From Sulfurovum sp. (GTDB lineage: Bacteria; Campylobacterota; Campylobacteria; Campylobacterales; Sulfurovaceae), in NCBI GenBank assembly GCA_015493425.1, contig WGDG01000151.1, positions 1 through 10,591 on the forward strand: 10,591 nt of DNA, in the 5' to 3' direction. How positions within the stretch are numbered: position 1 is the stretch's first letter; each line of letters opens with the position of its first letter. Of the stretch, positions 1 through 7,590 are shown piece after piece. The position numbers and the translations under genes are program-made. Under the pieces are notes generated by a model that had not been told where the DNA came from, ran no database searches, and saw nothing but the letters and a program-made list of their open reading frames with translations.

Positions 1-1
1 G

Positions 2-412
2 GGGAGTGGCAGCTATAGGGTATCAAGTCCCAAACACAAGGCGGCTATACCCAGACCATCCTCATCTGTGCAGGGAGAAGTGACCGATGCGGGAGACCAT
101 AAGATTGTTGACAGGTCTTTACTTGAACACTATACGGCACATATGGATGAGATTTACAAAAACATTGGTATCAGGGACGTTAAAAAAGGCGGTAAAATCG
201 AAGGCTTTCGTGTCAGCTTCGTGAAGCGTGGCAGCCCTTTTGCCAAGCTGGGGTTACGGCGAGGTGATGTGCTCAAGGCAGTCAACGGACAGCCGCTGAC
301 AAGCTACAAAGCAGCGTTCGATGCCTATAGATCGGTCAATGATGCCTCAGGGCTGACATTGACAATTCAAAGAGGAAACAAAGAGATGGAGTTAGAATAT
401 GAGATCAATTAA
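2..412 (+). CDS. GspC-like PDZ-domain protein of a type II secretion system (5' end missing)
   Basis: The reading frame is open from base 2 to a TAA at 410-412, so 136 codons of the C-terminal part are visible and the true start lies before the window. A GTG at 68 is possible but the frame continues upstream of it with Ser/Pro/Lys-rich linker-like sequence. The last ~70 residues form a PDZ domain: a segment reading SPFAKLGLRRGDVLKAVNG matches the carboxylate-binding and GxxxGD region of GspC/HtrA-type PDZ domains. In T2SS, GspC is an inner-membrane protein whose periplasmic part links the platform to the secretin and helps recruit substrate. The gene overlaps the secretin start by 14 bases, the usual C-then-D order. 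The membrane anchor and homology-region domain cannot be seen, so GspC is inferred from the PDZ plus position. Confidence 0.8.
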   Translation, partial: GSGSYRVSSPKHKAAIPRPSSSVQGEVTDAGDHKIVDRSLLEHYTAHMDEIYKNIGIRDVKKGGKIEGFRVSFVKRGSPFAKLGLRRGDVLKAVNGQPLTSYKAAFDAYRSVNDASGLTLTIQRGNKEMELEYEIN

Positions 413-2417
413 ACGAATACTGCTGCTCTGCCTCGTCTGTGTGACGATGGTAGTACATGCCGATGATGAAACGGTCGATCTGAATCTGCGGAATATGAGT
501 GTCAAAGACTTTATTGAAATGGTCTCCAAGATCACACACAAGAATATTTTGATTGATGCAGACTTGAAAGGCAAGATCAACTTTATATCCCAGGAGCCGA
601 TTAAAAAGTCATCACTGATCCCTTTGGCAAACTCCATTCTCAGCAGCAAAGGACTGACACTGATCAACCAGGGAGACTTTTTTAAGGTTGTCAAGAGCAG
701 TAATGCGGCGGGGGAAGGGCTGGATGTCAGCAGCAAAATTGAGGGTGAGACCATGAAAACGGTCATGTTTCCGCTTAAAAACTCCAACGCTGCTGTTGTC
801 AGAGCAAAAATCAAACCGCTGCTCAACCGAAGCGACAAAGTCATCTCTTTCAAAGAGAACAATGTGCTGGCTATCACCGCTACTCCGCGTACACTTAAAT
901 CGATTGCCAAACTCATTCACGCTATTGAAAAACGCGGAGCCAAACATTCGACAGTGATCAAGCTCAAACACTCCAGTGTCAAAGATTTGTATGCCAATGC
1001 GCAAAATATGGCGAAGAAGCTTTTCCCCCAGACCATCGAAAGCGAAAAGGTTGATATTTTCAAGGATGATGCCACAAACTCTATCATCCTTGTGGGCAAA
1101 GAGGATAATATCCACCGTATGATCCGCTACATTAAACAGCTTGATATCGAGGGAGAGGATCAGACGCAGAAGATGTATGTGATTCGTCTGAAGAACTCCA
1201 ACGTCGAAGAGATGGAGAAGATCCTCTCCAAGCTGGTGGCACAGATGAACAATATGGCGACCAGACAGCCAAGGAAAGGTGCCAAGGCACCCAGCAAGGC
1301 AATGGTCGTTTCCGATGTGGAACGCAATGCCCTTATTGTCCTGGCAACAGGGGAGCAGATCAAAAATATCCGTGAAACAGTGCGGAAGATCGATATTCCA
1401 AAGGTACAGGTTTACGTCAAAGCACGGATTGTCGAAATTGACAAGAACCTGGCAGAACAGGTGGGGATGAAGTACGGTATTAACGGTGGTGCTATTACCA
1501 GCAATGGTCTCTTTACAATGGCAGGGAATATGGGTGCGAGTGCCCTGCAGATTTCTCCTGCATTGCTGGCATTTTTGAATACCAATCAGACAAAAACTCT
1601 TTATGATAAAAATGGGAACCCAATCGGAACAGAAAATACACCATCATTCAAGTTTGATGAGGGAATCGATAAGGTGTTTGCTTTGGGTGCACAGCTTGAT
1701 CTTCTTGCCAGAAACGGAGCAGCACACATTCTCAGTGAACCCTCCATCCTCTGTACCAACAACAAAGAAGCCGAAATCTATGTCGGACAGACACGCTCCA
1801 TCCTTACACAGGCACAGCAGTCAACCACGGGTGTCTCCAATGTTGTCAACAATTACAGCCGTGAAGATATCGGGTTGACACTCAAGGTCAAGCCGCGGCT
1901 TTCAAGCAACAACAAGGTTACACTGGAAGTCAGCACGGTCATTGAAGATGTACTTGACAACGAATCACCCTCTGCGGACCGTCCGACAACGACAAAACGT
2001 GAAGTGAAGACCACGGCCATTGTCAACAACGGTGAGATGATCATCCTTGGCGGACTCATCAAGAATGCAGGGGGCAAAGGGGTAACCAAGGTACCATTCC
2101 TCGGTGACATTCCTGTTCTGGGTGAACTGCTCTTTACCCATACAGCCGATCTCAACCGAGAAACCAATGTCGTAGTTTACCTGCCCCCCTATATCGTACG
2201 CAGAAGCGATGAACTTCAAAAACTCAGACAGCACCTGGATGAGCTGGAAAAGGTGCAAAGAGAGTATAACCGTCTTTATGAAAAAGTCATAGAAGCCAGA
2301 GTGGAAGGGAAGCCTGTCAGTGAAGTGATTCCTGTAGCACCTCCGGCACATCGTATCAAACAGCCATCTTCAACCGGCTACCGTCACAGCAGTGACAGTG
2401 TTATAGGAGCCTTTTAA
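399..2417 (+). CDS. gspD: Type II secretion system secretin GspD
   Basis: This 672-residue protein is an outer-membrane secretin, the multimeric gated channel through which folded substrates or pilus fibres leave the cell. Residues 1-21 are a signal peptide (basic start, hydrophobic core, VHA then DD), with no lipobox. Then come an N0 domain (about 22-100), three N1-N3 ring domains (about 118-178, 184-249, 256-332, each with the LKNSN/LKHSS-type start) and the secretin core (about 336-600). The core shows the family signature GEMIILGGL at 545 and VPFLGDIPVLGELLF at 565-579, then the terminal strand ending LPPYIVR. Residues 603-634 look coiled-coil, followed by a Pro/Ser-rich tail that may take the place of the pilotin-binding S-domain. 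The length fits GspD (about 650-700) and three ring repeats favour GspD over PilQ. ATG 399 follows a purine-rich AGAGATGGAG. Confidence 0.93.
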   Translation: MRSIKRILLLCLVCVTMVVHADDETVDLNLRNMSVKDFIEMVSKITHKNILIDADLKGKINFISQEPIKKSSLIPLANSILSSKGLTLINQGDFFKVVKSSNAAGEGLDVSSKIEGETMKTVMFPLKNSNAAVVRAKIKPLLNRSDKVISFKENNVLAITATPRTLKSIAKLIHAIEKRGAKHSTVIKLKHSSVKDLYANAQNMAKKLFPQTIESEKVDIFKDDATNSIILVGKEDNIHRMIRYIKQLDIEGEDQTQKMYVIRLKNSNVEEMEKILSKLVAQMNNMATRQPRKGAKAPSKAMVVSDVERNALIVLATGEQIKNIRETVRKIDIPKVQVYVKARIVEIDKNLAEQVGMKYGINGGAITSNGLFTMAGNMGASALQISPALLAFLNTNQTKTLYDKNGNPIGTENTPSFKFDEGIDKVFALGAQLDLLARNGAAHILSEPSILCTNNKEAEIYVGQTRSILTQAQQSTTGVSNVVNNYSREDIGLTLKVKPRLSSNNKVTLEVSTVIEDVLDNESPSADRPTTTKREVKTTAIVNNGEMIILGGLIKNAGGKGVTKVPFLGDIPVLGELLFTHTADLNRETNVVVYLPPYIVRRSDELQKLRQHLDELEKVQREYNRLYEKVIEARVEGKPVSEVIPVAPPAHRIKQPSSTGYRHSSDSVIGAF

Positions 2418-2418
2418 A

Positions 2419-3930
2419 ATGCTGTTCCCCCGTCTGAAAGATGTCAACCTCGAGCCGCTTTGGGAGGAGGAGATCAATCACAAACTGGCTATCGGGCACA
2501 ATCTTCTCTTCTCCCGTATCGATGGCGAAAATCGTGCCGTTGTCGAAGAGGCAACAATGGGTGAGGCACTTAACCACCTGGCCAAACTGGGAGTCGAATA
2601 TCCTGTTACGGTGGTGGATCCAGAGAGCTTCGAGCGCCTTAAGAATAAGTTTTTGGAAATTCAGCGCGGCTCTGAGTTTGAAGAGATGTCGACGGCAACC
2701 GAGGAGCTCATCGAAGTGGAGTCGGATCTGCTGGAGTTTATCCGGAATTCGCAGGATTTGCTTTCAAGCGAAGCGTCTGCACCGATCATTAAACTGGTCA
2801 ACTCCCTCTTTTTTCAGGCCATTCAGAAGGGTGCCAGTGATATTCACATTGAAAGTGGAGAACGCAAAGGGGATGTGCGGCTTCGTATTGACGGGGCACT
2901 GAAAAAGCATCTCGATCTCGACAAGACGGTCATTGGGCTGGTGATCAACCGTATTAAGGTCATCTCAAACCTTGATATTTCCGAAAAACGGGTACCACAG
3001 GACGGACGTACACAAATCTCTATTTCAGGCAAAACGCTCGATGTCAGGGTTTCCATTCTCCCCACCTATCACGGAGAGCGTGTTGTGATGCGTATTCTGG
3101 CACAGAGTGAGCACATTCCTACGCTGGAATCATTGGGTTTCTCCGAAGATATCACCAAAAGTCTTTACAAACTTTTGACACACTCCCATGGTATGATTCT
3201 GGTAACGGGGCCTACGGGTTCAGGTAAATCGACCACGCTGCATGCCTGTCTGCAGCATATTGCGTCACCGGATAAGAATATCATTACTGTAGAAGACCCG
3301 GTGGAGTATAATGCCGATAATATTTCCCAGATACAAGTCAACGACAAGGTGGGGCTGACCTTTGCTGCCGGCCTGCGTTCAATTTTGCGTCAGGATCCAG
3401 ACATCATTATGGTTGGGGAGATCCGTGACTCGGAGACTGCGGATATCGCCCTGCGTTCGGCACTGACAGGGCATTTGCTGCTCTCCACACTTCATACCAA
3501 CGATGCTACCTCTTCACTGAGCCGCCTGATGGATATGGGAATCGAGAATTTTTTGATCTCCTCGACACTGCTCGGGGTACTGGCGCAGCGTTTGGCACGT
3601 AAACTCTGCGTCCACTGTAAAGAAAAGACAACGCTTTCTCCTGCAATTACCGAAGAGGCAGGGCTTCCTTCCTTCCAAAGCTACTACAGAGCGGTAGGTT
3701 GTAAAGAATGTGATTTTACCGGGTACAAGGGCAGGCAGGCAATCGGTGAACTTTTCATCGTGGATGATGATGTGAAGCTGATGATGAAAGACGGTTTCAA
3801 TGATCATCAAATCCGTGAGGCGATGAAGCAGAAAGGGATGGCCACTATCTCCGACAAGCTCAAGCAAATGCTCATTGCCGGACAGACCAGCTATGAAGAG
3901 GCAATCCGGGTAGGATTGATGGACGGCTGA
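2419..3930 (+). CDS. gspE: Type II secretion system ATPase GspE
   Basis: This 503-residue cytoplasmic hexameric ATPase powers assembly of the pseudopilus. The N-terminal part (about 1-110) is the region that in this family contacts the inner-membrane platform. The RecA-like core carries Walker A GPTGSGKST at 264-272, the Asp box around EDPVEYN, Walker B DPDIIMVGEIRD at 326-337 with the catalytic Glu at 334, and the His box LSTLHTNDA. Two CxxC pairs (C397/C400 and C428/C431) form the tetracysteine zinc site of GspE and PilB, which PilT retraction ATPases lack, so this is an extension-type motor. The ATG lies one base after the gspD stop and has AGGAG at 2405-2409 inside the end of gspD. The choice of GspE over PilB rests on the PDZ and secretin neighbours. 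Confidence 0.93.
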   Translation: MLFPRLKDVNLEPLWEEEINHKLAIGHNLLFSRIDGENRAVVEEATMGEALNHLAKLGVEYPVTVVDPESFERLKNKFLEIQRGSEFEEMSTATEELIEVESDLLEFIRNSQDLLSSEASAPIIKLVNSLFFQAIQKGASDIHIESGERKGDVRLRIDGALKKHLDLDKTVIGLVINRIKVISNLDISEKRVPQDGRTQISISGKTLDVRVSILPTYHGERVVMRILAQSEHIPTLESLGFSEDITKSLYKLLTHSHGMILVTGPTGSGKSTTLHACLQHIASPDKNIITVEDPVEYNADNISQIQVNDKVGLTFAAGLRSILRQDPDIIMVGEIRDSETADIALRSALTGHLLLSTLHTNDATSSLSRLMDMGIENFLISSTLLGVLAQRLARKLCVHCKEKTTLSPAITEEAGLPSFQSYYRAVGCKECDFTGYKGRQAIGELFIVDDDVKLMMKDGFNDHQIREAMKQKGMATISDKLKQMLIAGQTSYEEAIRVGLMDG

Positions 3931-4556
3931 TGCGACAGCGCGTGGCATTTACCCTTATTGAAGTACTTATCTCTATTGCACTGCTGGGGATCATCCTGCC
4001 GGCACTCTACAAAAGCGTCACCCTGCTGCGTGATTCCAACAGCCATCTTTTTGGGTATCTTTTAAAAGCAAAAGATCAGGCCAAAAGTACAAAAACACTC
4101 TTTCTTGATATTGCCAGCAGTGACGGCAATCTGACCCTGCATAAAGATGAATTTGACCGTCTCTGTATGGAAAAAACGAATAATTCACTTTATGGTCTTT
4201 CACAGGCAAAAGTCTGCTGGATGGTACTGAAACAACATAAAACATTGGTAAGGGTGGAGGGAATTGATTTTCATCTTCCTGTGAAAGAGGACGAACAGGT
4301 TGCAGTAGATGCTGTGATGAAGGGGATGAACCTGTTTGATATTTACTGGAAGGGCGACAAAGTACTTGTTCTCCTTCAGCAGAAAGGAAAAGAGCCTGTC
4401 AGTTTCATGGTGCAGGGCATTACCAAGCCAAAACCGAAGAAAGCAAAGCCTAAAAAGCCAAAAGGAACAAAGCCGTTCAAACGAAACCGTAAACCGGAGG
4501 AACCTCATACAGCCAAAACACCCTCGCCAGACAGAAAACCTTCCTTTGCACTCTGA
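3930..4556 (+). CDS. Minor pseudopilin-like protein with basic Lys/Pro-rich tail
   Basis: This 208-residue protein begins MRQRVA followed by FTLIEVLISIALLGIILPA, a class III prepilin leader and hydrophobic helix. The peptidase site would be after Ala6, making Phe7 the methylated first residue and Glu11 the conserved Glu5 of the mature protein; Ala instead of the usual Gly at -1 is tolerated in some minor pilins. Residues 40-163 form a small globular part without a pilin family signature I can name (GspH, I or J class possible). The last ~43 residues (from 166) are strongly basic and proline-rich (KPKPKKAKPKKPK and similar), which is unusual. The ATG overlaps the gspE stop by one base (TGATG), so translation is probably coupled. 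It is the last gene of the secretion operon. A minor pseudopilin is well supported; the exact subtype is not. Confidence 0.75.
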   Translation: MRQRVAFTLIEVLISIALLGIILPALYKSVTLLRDSNSHLFGYLLKAKDQAKSTKTLFLDIASSDGNLTLHKDEFDRLCMEKTNNSLYGLSQAKVCWMVLKQHKTLVRVEGIDFHLPVKEDEQVAVDAVMKGMNLFDIYWKGDKVLVLLQQKGKEPVSFMVQGITKPKPKKAKPKKPKGTKPFKRNRKPEEPHTAKTPSPDRKPSFAL

Positions 4557-4568
4557 TGACAGGAAGGT
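4538..4568 (+). repeat. Inverted repeat spanning the pseudopilin stop codon
   Basis: ACCTTCCT (4538-4545) and AGGAAGGT (4561-4568) are perfectly complementary around a 15-base loop holding the TGA at 4554-4556. The stem would form in the mRNA just at the end of the secretion operon. There is no clean T-run directly after it, so it is not a textbook terminator. It may stabilise or weakly terminate the message. Confidence 0.4.
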
Positions 4569-4592
4569 AAGCTGACGGGCCTTTGATTTTGG

Positions 4593-4598
4593 TACAAT
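4593..4598 (+). promoter_or_regulatory. Probable sigma-70 -10 box for the HerA-like ATPase gene
   Basis: TACAAT at 4593-4598 is preceded by the T-rich CTTTGATTTTGG, the style of Campylobacterota vegetative promoters, where the -35 is poorly conserved. The only -35-like match is CTGACG at 4572-4577, with a short 15-base spacer. It lies 37 bases before the start codon at 4636, and gives the ATPase gene expression separate from the secretion operon. Confidence 0.5.
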
Positions 4599-4635
4599 AA
4601 TCCCATACGCAATATGCCACAAAAAGGATGTAATC

Positions 4636-6969
4636 ATGCAGGAAGTGTACGAAAAACTGGGACTTTTCTATCTTGGGAAAGATGTAGACAAAAAGACACA
4701 GCAACCAACAGAAATACTGACACTGCTGAAGAACAAAAACTTTACTACCCATGCCGCCATTATCGGTATGACCGGCTCAGGAAAGACAGGACTGGGCGTA
4801 GCACTGATTGAAGAGGCGGCCATCGATAATATCCCGGCTATTGTCATTGACCCCAAGGGTGATATGGGGAACCTTTGTCTGACAGATCCGGAGTTCTCTG
4901 CAAAGCGGTTTGAACCCTGGGTGCGGGATGAAGCAGAAGCCAAAGGCGAAGTACCTGCTGTGTATGCCCAAAAAGTGGCCAAAATGTGGAAAGAGGGCAT
5001 TGAAAGCTGGCAGCAAAGCAGTGAAAGGGTTGCACGTTTTGCCGCTGTAGAGAAAACTATCTATACTCCGGGAAGTTCTGCGGGTGTGTCAGTAAACATT
5101 CTCTCTTCGCTTGGTAAACCGCCGGCAGAAATTATGGAAGAGAGTGATACACTTGCCTCCTACCTCAAAAGTGCCGCTTCAAGCTTGCTGGCACTCATCG
5201 GGGAAGATACTGACTCACTCGATACCCCTGAATATATTCTTATCGCACAAATTCTGATGCATGCCTGGACATCCGATGAAGCGATGGACATTGCAAAGAT
5301 CATTGGACAGATTATCAATCCGCCGTTTAAAAGAATAGGCGTGTTGCCATTGGAAGATTTTTTCCCGCAAAAAAAACGTTTTTCACTGGCAACAAGATTC
5401 AATGCACTGCTTGCCAGTCCAAGTTTTTCATCATGGTTGGAAGGAGAAGAGCTTGATATTCAAAAACTACTTTATGATGAGGACGGCAAAGCAAAAATTG
5501 CCATTTTTTCCATTGCACACCTGAATGATCAGGAACGGATGTTCTTTGTCGCGCTGCTGCTCAACCGCTACATTGCGTGGATGCGGCGGCAAAGCGGTAC
5601 TTCACGGCTCAAGACGCTGCTTTATATGGATGAGATCTTCGGCTTCTTCCCGCCAAGCAAAAATCCGCCAAGCAAAGAGCCGATGCTGTTACTGCTCAAA
5701 CAGGCACGTGCATTTGGGGTTGGTGTGGTACTCAGTACGCAAAATCCGGTCGATCTGGACTACAAAGGGCTTGCCAATATCGGTACCTGGTTCATCGGGC
5801 GGCTGCAGACAACACAGGATGTCGAACGGGTCATTGACGGGCTTGGCGGCAAGGTAGGTTCCAGTTTCGACAAGAATGAAATCAAAGCATTGCTCTCCAA
5901 CCTTGCCAAACGTACCTTCTTCCTCAAAAGTGCACATCTCGATGACATCAGACTCTTTACGACCCGTTGGGTATTGAGCTATCTTAAAGGACCATTGAAA
6001 AAAGACGAGATCGCCACATTGATGGCGCAAAAGAAAGCAGTTCTTGCAAGGAAACTTAGCCCATCATCAGCTCATGCAATACATAAGGAGAGTACAACAC
6101 AGACCTATCAGCAGGTTGACAGATCCATCGTTCAGTATTTTGAACCGGATGCTACAGGAAGGAATGACTACTTTCCGACGTTGGCAGCAAAAGCTACTGT
6201 ACATTTTTTCAATCAAAGCAGGGGTATCGATGAAGAGAAAACATTGATGCTCTCCCTGCCGATTGAGGCATCGCTTTCCCGTATTGACTGGGAAGATGCG
6301 GAAGAGGACTCTGTGGATTTTGAACGTTTCCCGCGTACTGTACCTACCGGTGCCCACTTCGCGATGCTTCCGGAAATTGTCCTGCAGGACAAAGGTTTGC
6401 GTAAATGTGTCCGTGAATTAAAAGACTATCTTTATCAGAGTGAATCGTTGCAATTGTGGCGTTGCCGGGTGCCAAAGCTTGAATCAAAAGTGGGGGAGAG
6501 CCGGGCAGACTTTATGGTACGCCTGCAGGATATACTTGAAGAGAAAAAAGAAGAAGCGATAGAGAAGCTCAAAGAGCGCTATGGAAAAAAAGAAAAAGTA
6601 TTGATAGAACGTTTGGAACGTGCCAAAGCACGTGTAGCAAAAGAAGAAGCAGATTCTACGAGCAGTATTATCGAGGCAGGTATTTCTGTATTAGGAGCAC
6701 TCTTTGGCAAAACAAGTGTCAGCAAAGTAGGCAGAGCTGTTAATAAAGGCGGACGGATTCTCAAGGAACGGGGAGAGATGAGCCGTGCACAGGAGCGTGT
6801 AGCTTCCATTGAAGAAGACATCGATGCTCTTGAAGAGGAGCTTGAAAATAAAATCGATGCGTTGAGCGAGAAGTACAGTGTGGAAAACTGTGAAGTTGCC
6901 GAGTTTAGAATCAAGCCGAGAAAGAGTGATATCGATGTAGAAAGCTGTGCCCTTGTATGGCGTCCCTAA
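4636..6969 (+). CDS. HerA/FtsK-class P-loop ATPase with C-terminal coiled coil
   Basis: This 777-residue cytoplasmic protein belongs to the HerA-like DNA-translocase group (DUF87 type). Walker A GMTGSGKT is at 44-51, followed by IVIDPKGDMGNL, typical of HerA relatives. Walker B is LLYMDE with D332 and E333, then the STQNP sensor at 367-371 and an arginine in FIGRLQT (R389) that may serve as the arginine finger. The region to about 630 has no fold I can name. Two charged coiled-coil stretches (about 635-672 and 717-748) flank a hydrophobic, glycine-containing segment around 678-691 (IIEAGISVLGALFG). AAGGA at 4624-4628 supports the ATG. Known relatives pump DNA or work with nucleases such as NurA, and some act in defence, but no nuclease gene is adjacent. 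It is probably a stand-alone gene; the cellular role is unknown. Confidence 0.8.
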   Translation: MQEVYEKLGLFYLGKDVDKKTQQPTEILTLLKNKNFTTHAAIIGMTGSGKTGLGVALIEEAAIDNIPAIVIDPKGDMGNLCLTDPEFSAKRFEPWVRDEAEAKGEVPAVYAQKVAKMWKEGIESWQQSSERVARFAAVEKTIYTPGSSAGVSVNILSSLGKPPAEIMEESDTLASYLKSAASSLLALIGEDTDSLDTPEYILIAQILMHAWTSDEAMDIAKIIGQIINPPFKRIGVLPLEDFFPQKKRFSLATRFNALLASPSFSSWLEGEELDIQKLLYDEDGKAKIAIFSIAHLNDQERMFFVALLLNRYIAWMRRQSGTSRLKTLLYMDEIFGFFPPSKNPPSKEPMLLLLKQARAFGVGVVLSTQNPVDLDYKGLANIGTWFIGRLQTTQDVERVIDGLGGKVGSSFDKNEIKALLSNLAKRTFFLKSAHLDDIRLFTTRWVLSYLKGPLKKDEIATLMAQKKAVLARKLSPSSAHAIHKESTTQTYQQVDRSIVQYFEPDATGRNDYFPTLAAKATVHFFNQSRGIDEEKTLMLSLPIEASLSRIDWEDAEEDSVDFERFPRTVPTGAHFAMLPEIVLQDKGLRKCVRELKDYLYQSESLQLWRCRVPKLESKVGESRADFMVRLQDILEEKKEEAIEKLKERYGKKEKVLIERLERAKARVAKEEADSTSSIIEAGISVLGALFGKTSVSKVGRAVNKGGRILKERGEMSRAQERVASIEEDIDALEEELENKIDALSEKYSVENCEVAEFRIKPRKSDIDVESCALVWRP

Positions 6970-7019
6970 ATTAATATCCAGTGTATAGATAGATAAAGTA
7001 GTTTTAAAAGAGATTGTCC

Positions 7020-7025
7020 TATAAT
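7020..7025 (+). promoter_or_regulatory. Probable -10 box for the PAS-domain gene
   Basis: A consensus TATAAT lies at 7020-7025 in a very AT-rich 105-base gap, 49 bases before the PAS start codon. No convincing -35 hexamer is found 16-18 bases upstream; the preceding stretch GTTTTAAAAGAGATTGTCC is typical of promoters in this phylum. The gap holds no terminator-like hairpin for the ATPase gene. Confidence 0.5.
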
Positions 7026-7074
7026 ATTCCCAATTTATTATTATATTTAATATATAAAAAGCAGGAGAATAAAT

Positions 7075-7584
7075 ATGGTTACATTTACTAATGTAAAAAC
7101 GGGGAATCTTGTCAGCAGGGAAGAGACCAAAGAGGACGAGTTTATTTATGAGGGGAAGCCATTACTGGTAGAGACCGATATGGATGGTGTCATCACCTAT
7201 GCCAATCGTCGTTTTATCGAAGTGAGCGGTTATGAGAAGGAAGAGGTAATCGGTTCTCCGCACTGTGCCCATATGCATCCAACCATGCCACAGTCCATCT
7301 TTAAAGATGCCTGTCAAAAGACGTCCGCCGGAAAGACATGGAGCGGATATATCTGTAATATTTCGAAAGAAGGCGTAGGCTATTGGACTGAGATGACTAT
7401 TCAGCCAAAGCGTAATGATAAAGGTGAACTGGTCGGGTTCATGGCAACGAGACGTGCTCCGGATGCAGACAAACTGGGAAAAGTAATCGAGGAGTATGAA
7501 ACGATCCGCCTTAGCGGCAATGCAAATACGACCAGCCAGTATTGTGGAGAAGTATTTATGGGAAGAGGGGCATGTAACTTTTAG
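7075..7584 (+). CDS. Single-domain PAS sensor, Aer/CetB-like
   Basis: This 169-residue soluble protein is essentially one PAS domain (about 25-130): ETDMDGVITYANRRFIEVSGY, then a PHCAHMHPTMP loop (62-72), a GKTWSGYI strand and a GYW strand. This order closely follows the N-terminal PAS of Aer, the FAD-binding energy-taxis receptor, and of the CetB partner used with CetA in Campylobacter. There is no transmembrane, HAMP or methyl-accepting part, so like CetB it would have to signal through a separate receptor; none is in the window. The Aer motif PHNMVRHPDMP is altered: the Arg is Met67 and the Asp is Thr70, which may change flavin binding. Five cysteines, two near the C-terminus (157, 167), are also notable. 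AGGAG at 7063-7067 supports the start. It ends six bases from the convergent pyrE stop. Confidence 0.82.
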   Translation: MVTFTNVKTGNLVSREETKEDEFIYEGKPLLVETDMDGVITYANRRFIEVSGYEKEEVIGSPHCAHMHPTMPQSIFKDACQKTSAGKTWSGYICNISKEGVGYWTEMTIQPKRNDKGELVGFMATRRAPDADKLGKVIEEYETIRLSGNANTTSQYCGEVFMGRGACNF

Positions 7585-7590
7585 GCCCGT

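Noticed and set aside
392..1115. Two long minus-strand frames within gspD
   Set aside because: They lie opposite a secretin whose domains are continuous and recognisable, with no start signals of their own.
4425..4500. Lys/Pro-coding stretch considered as a DNA tandem repeat
   Set aside because: The repeat is visible at the protein level but the DNA units are irregular in sequence and length.
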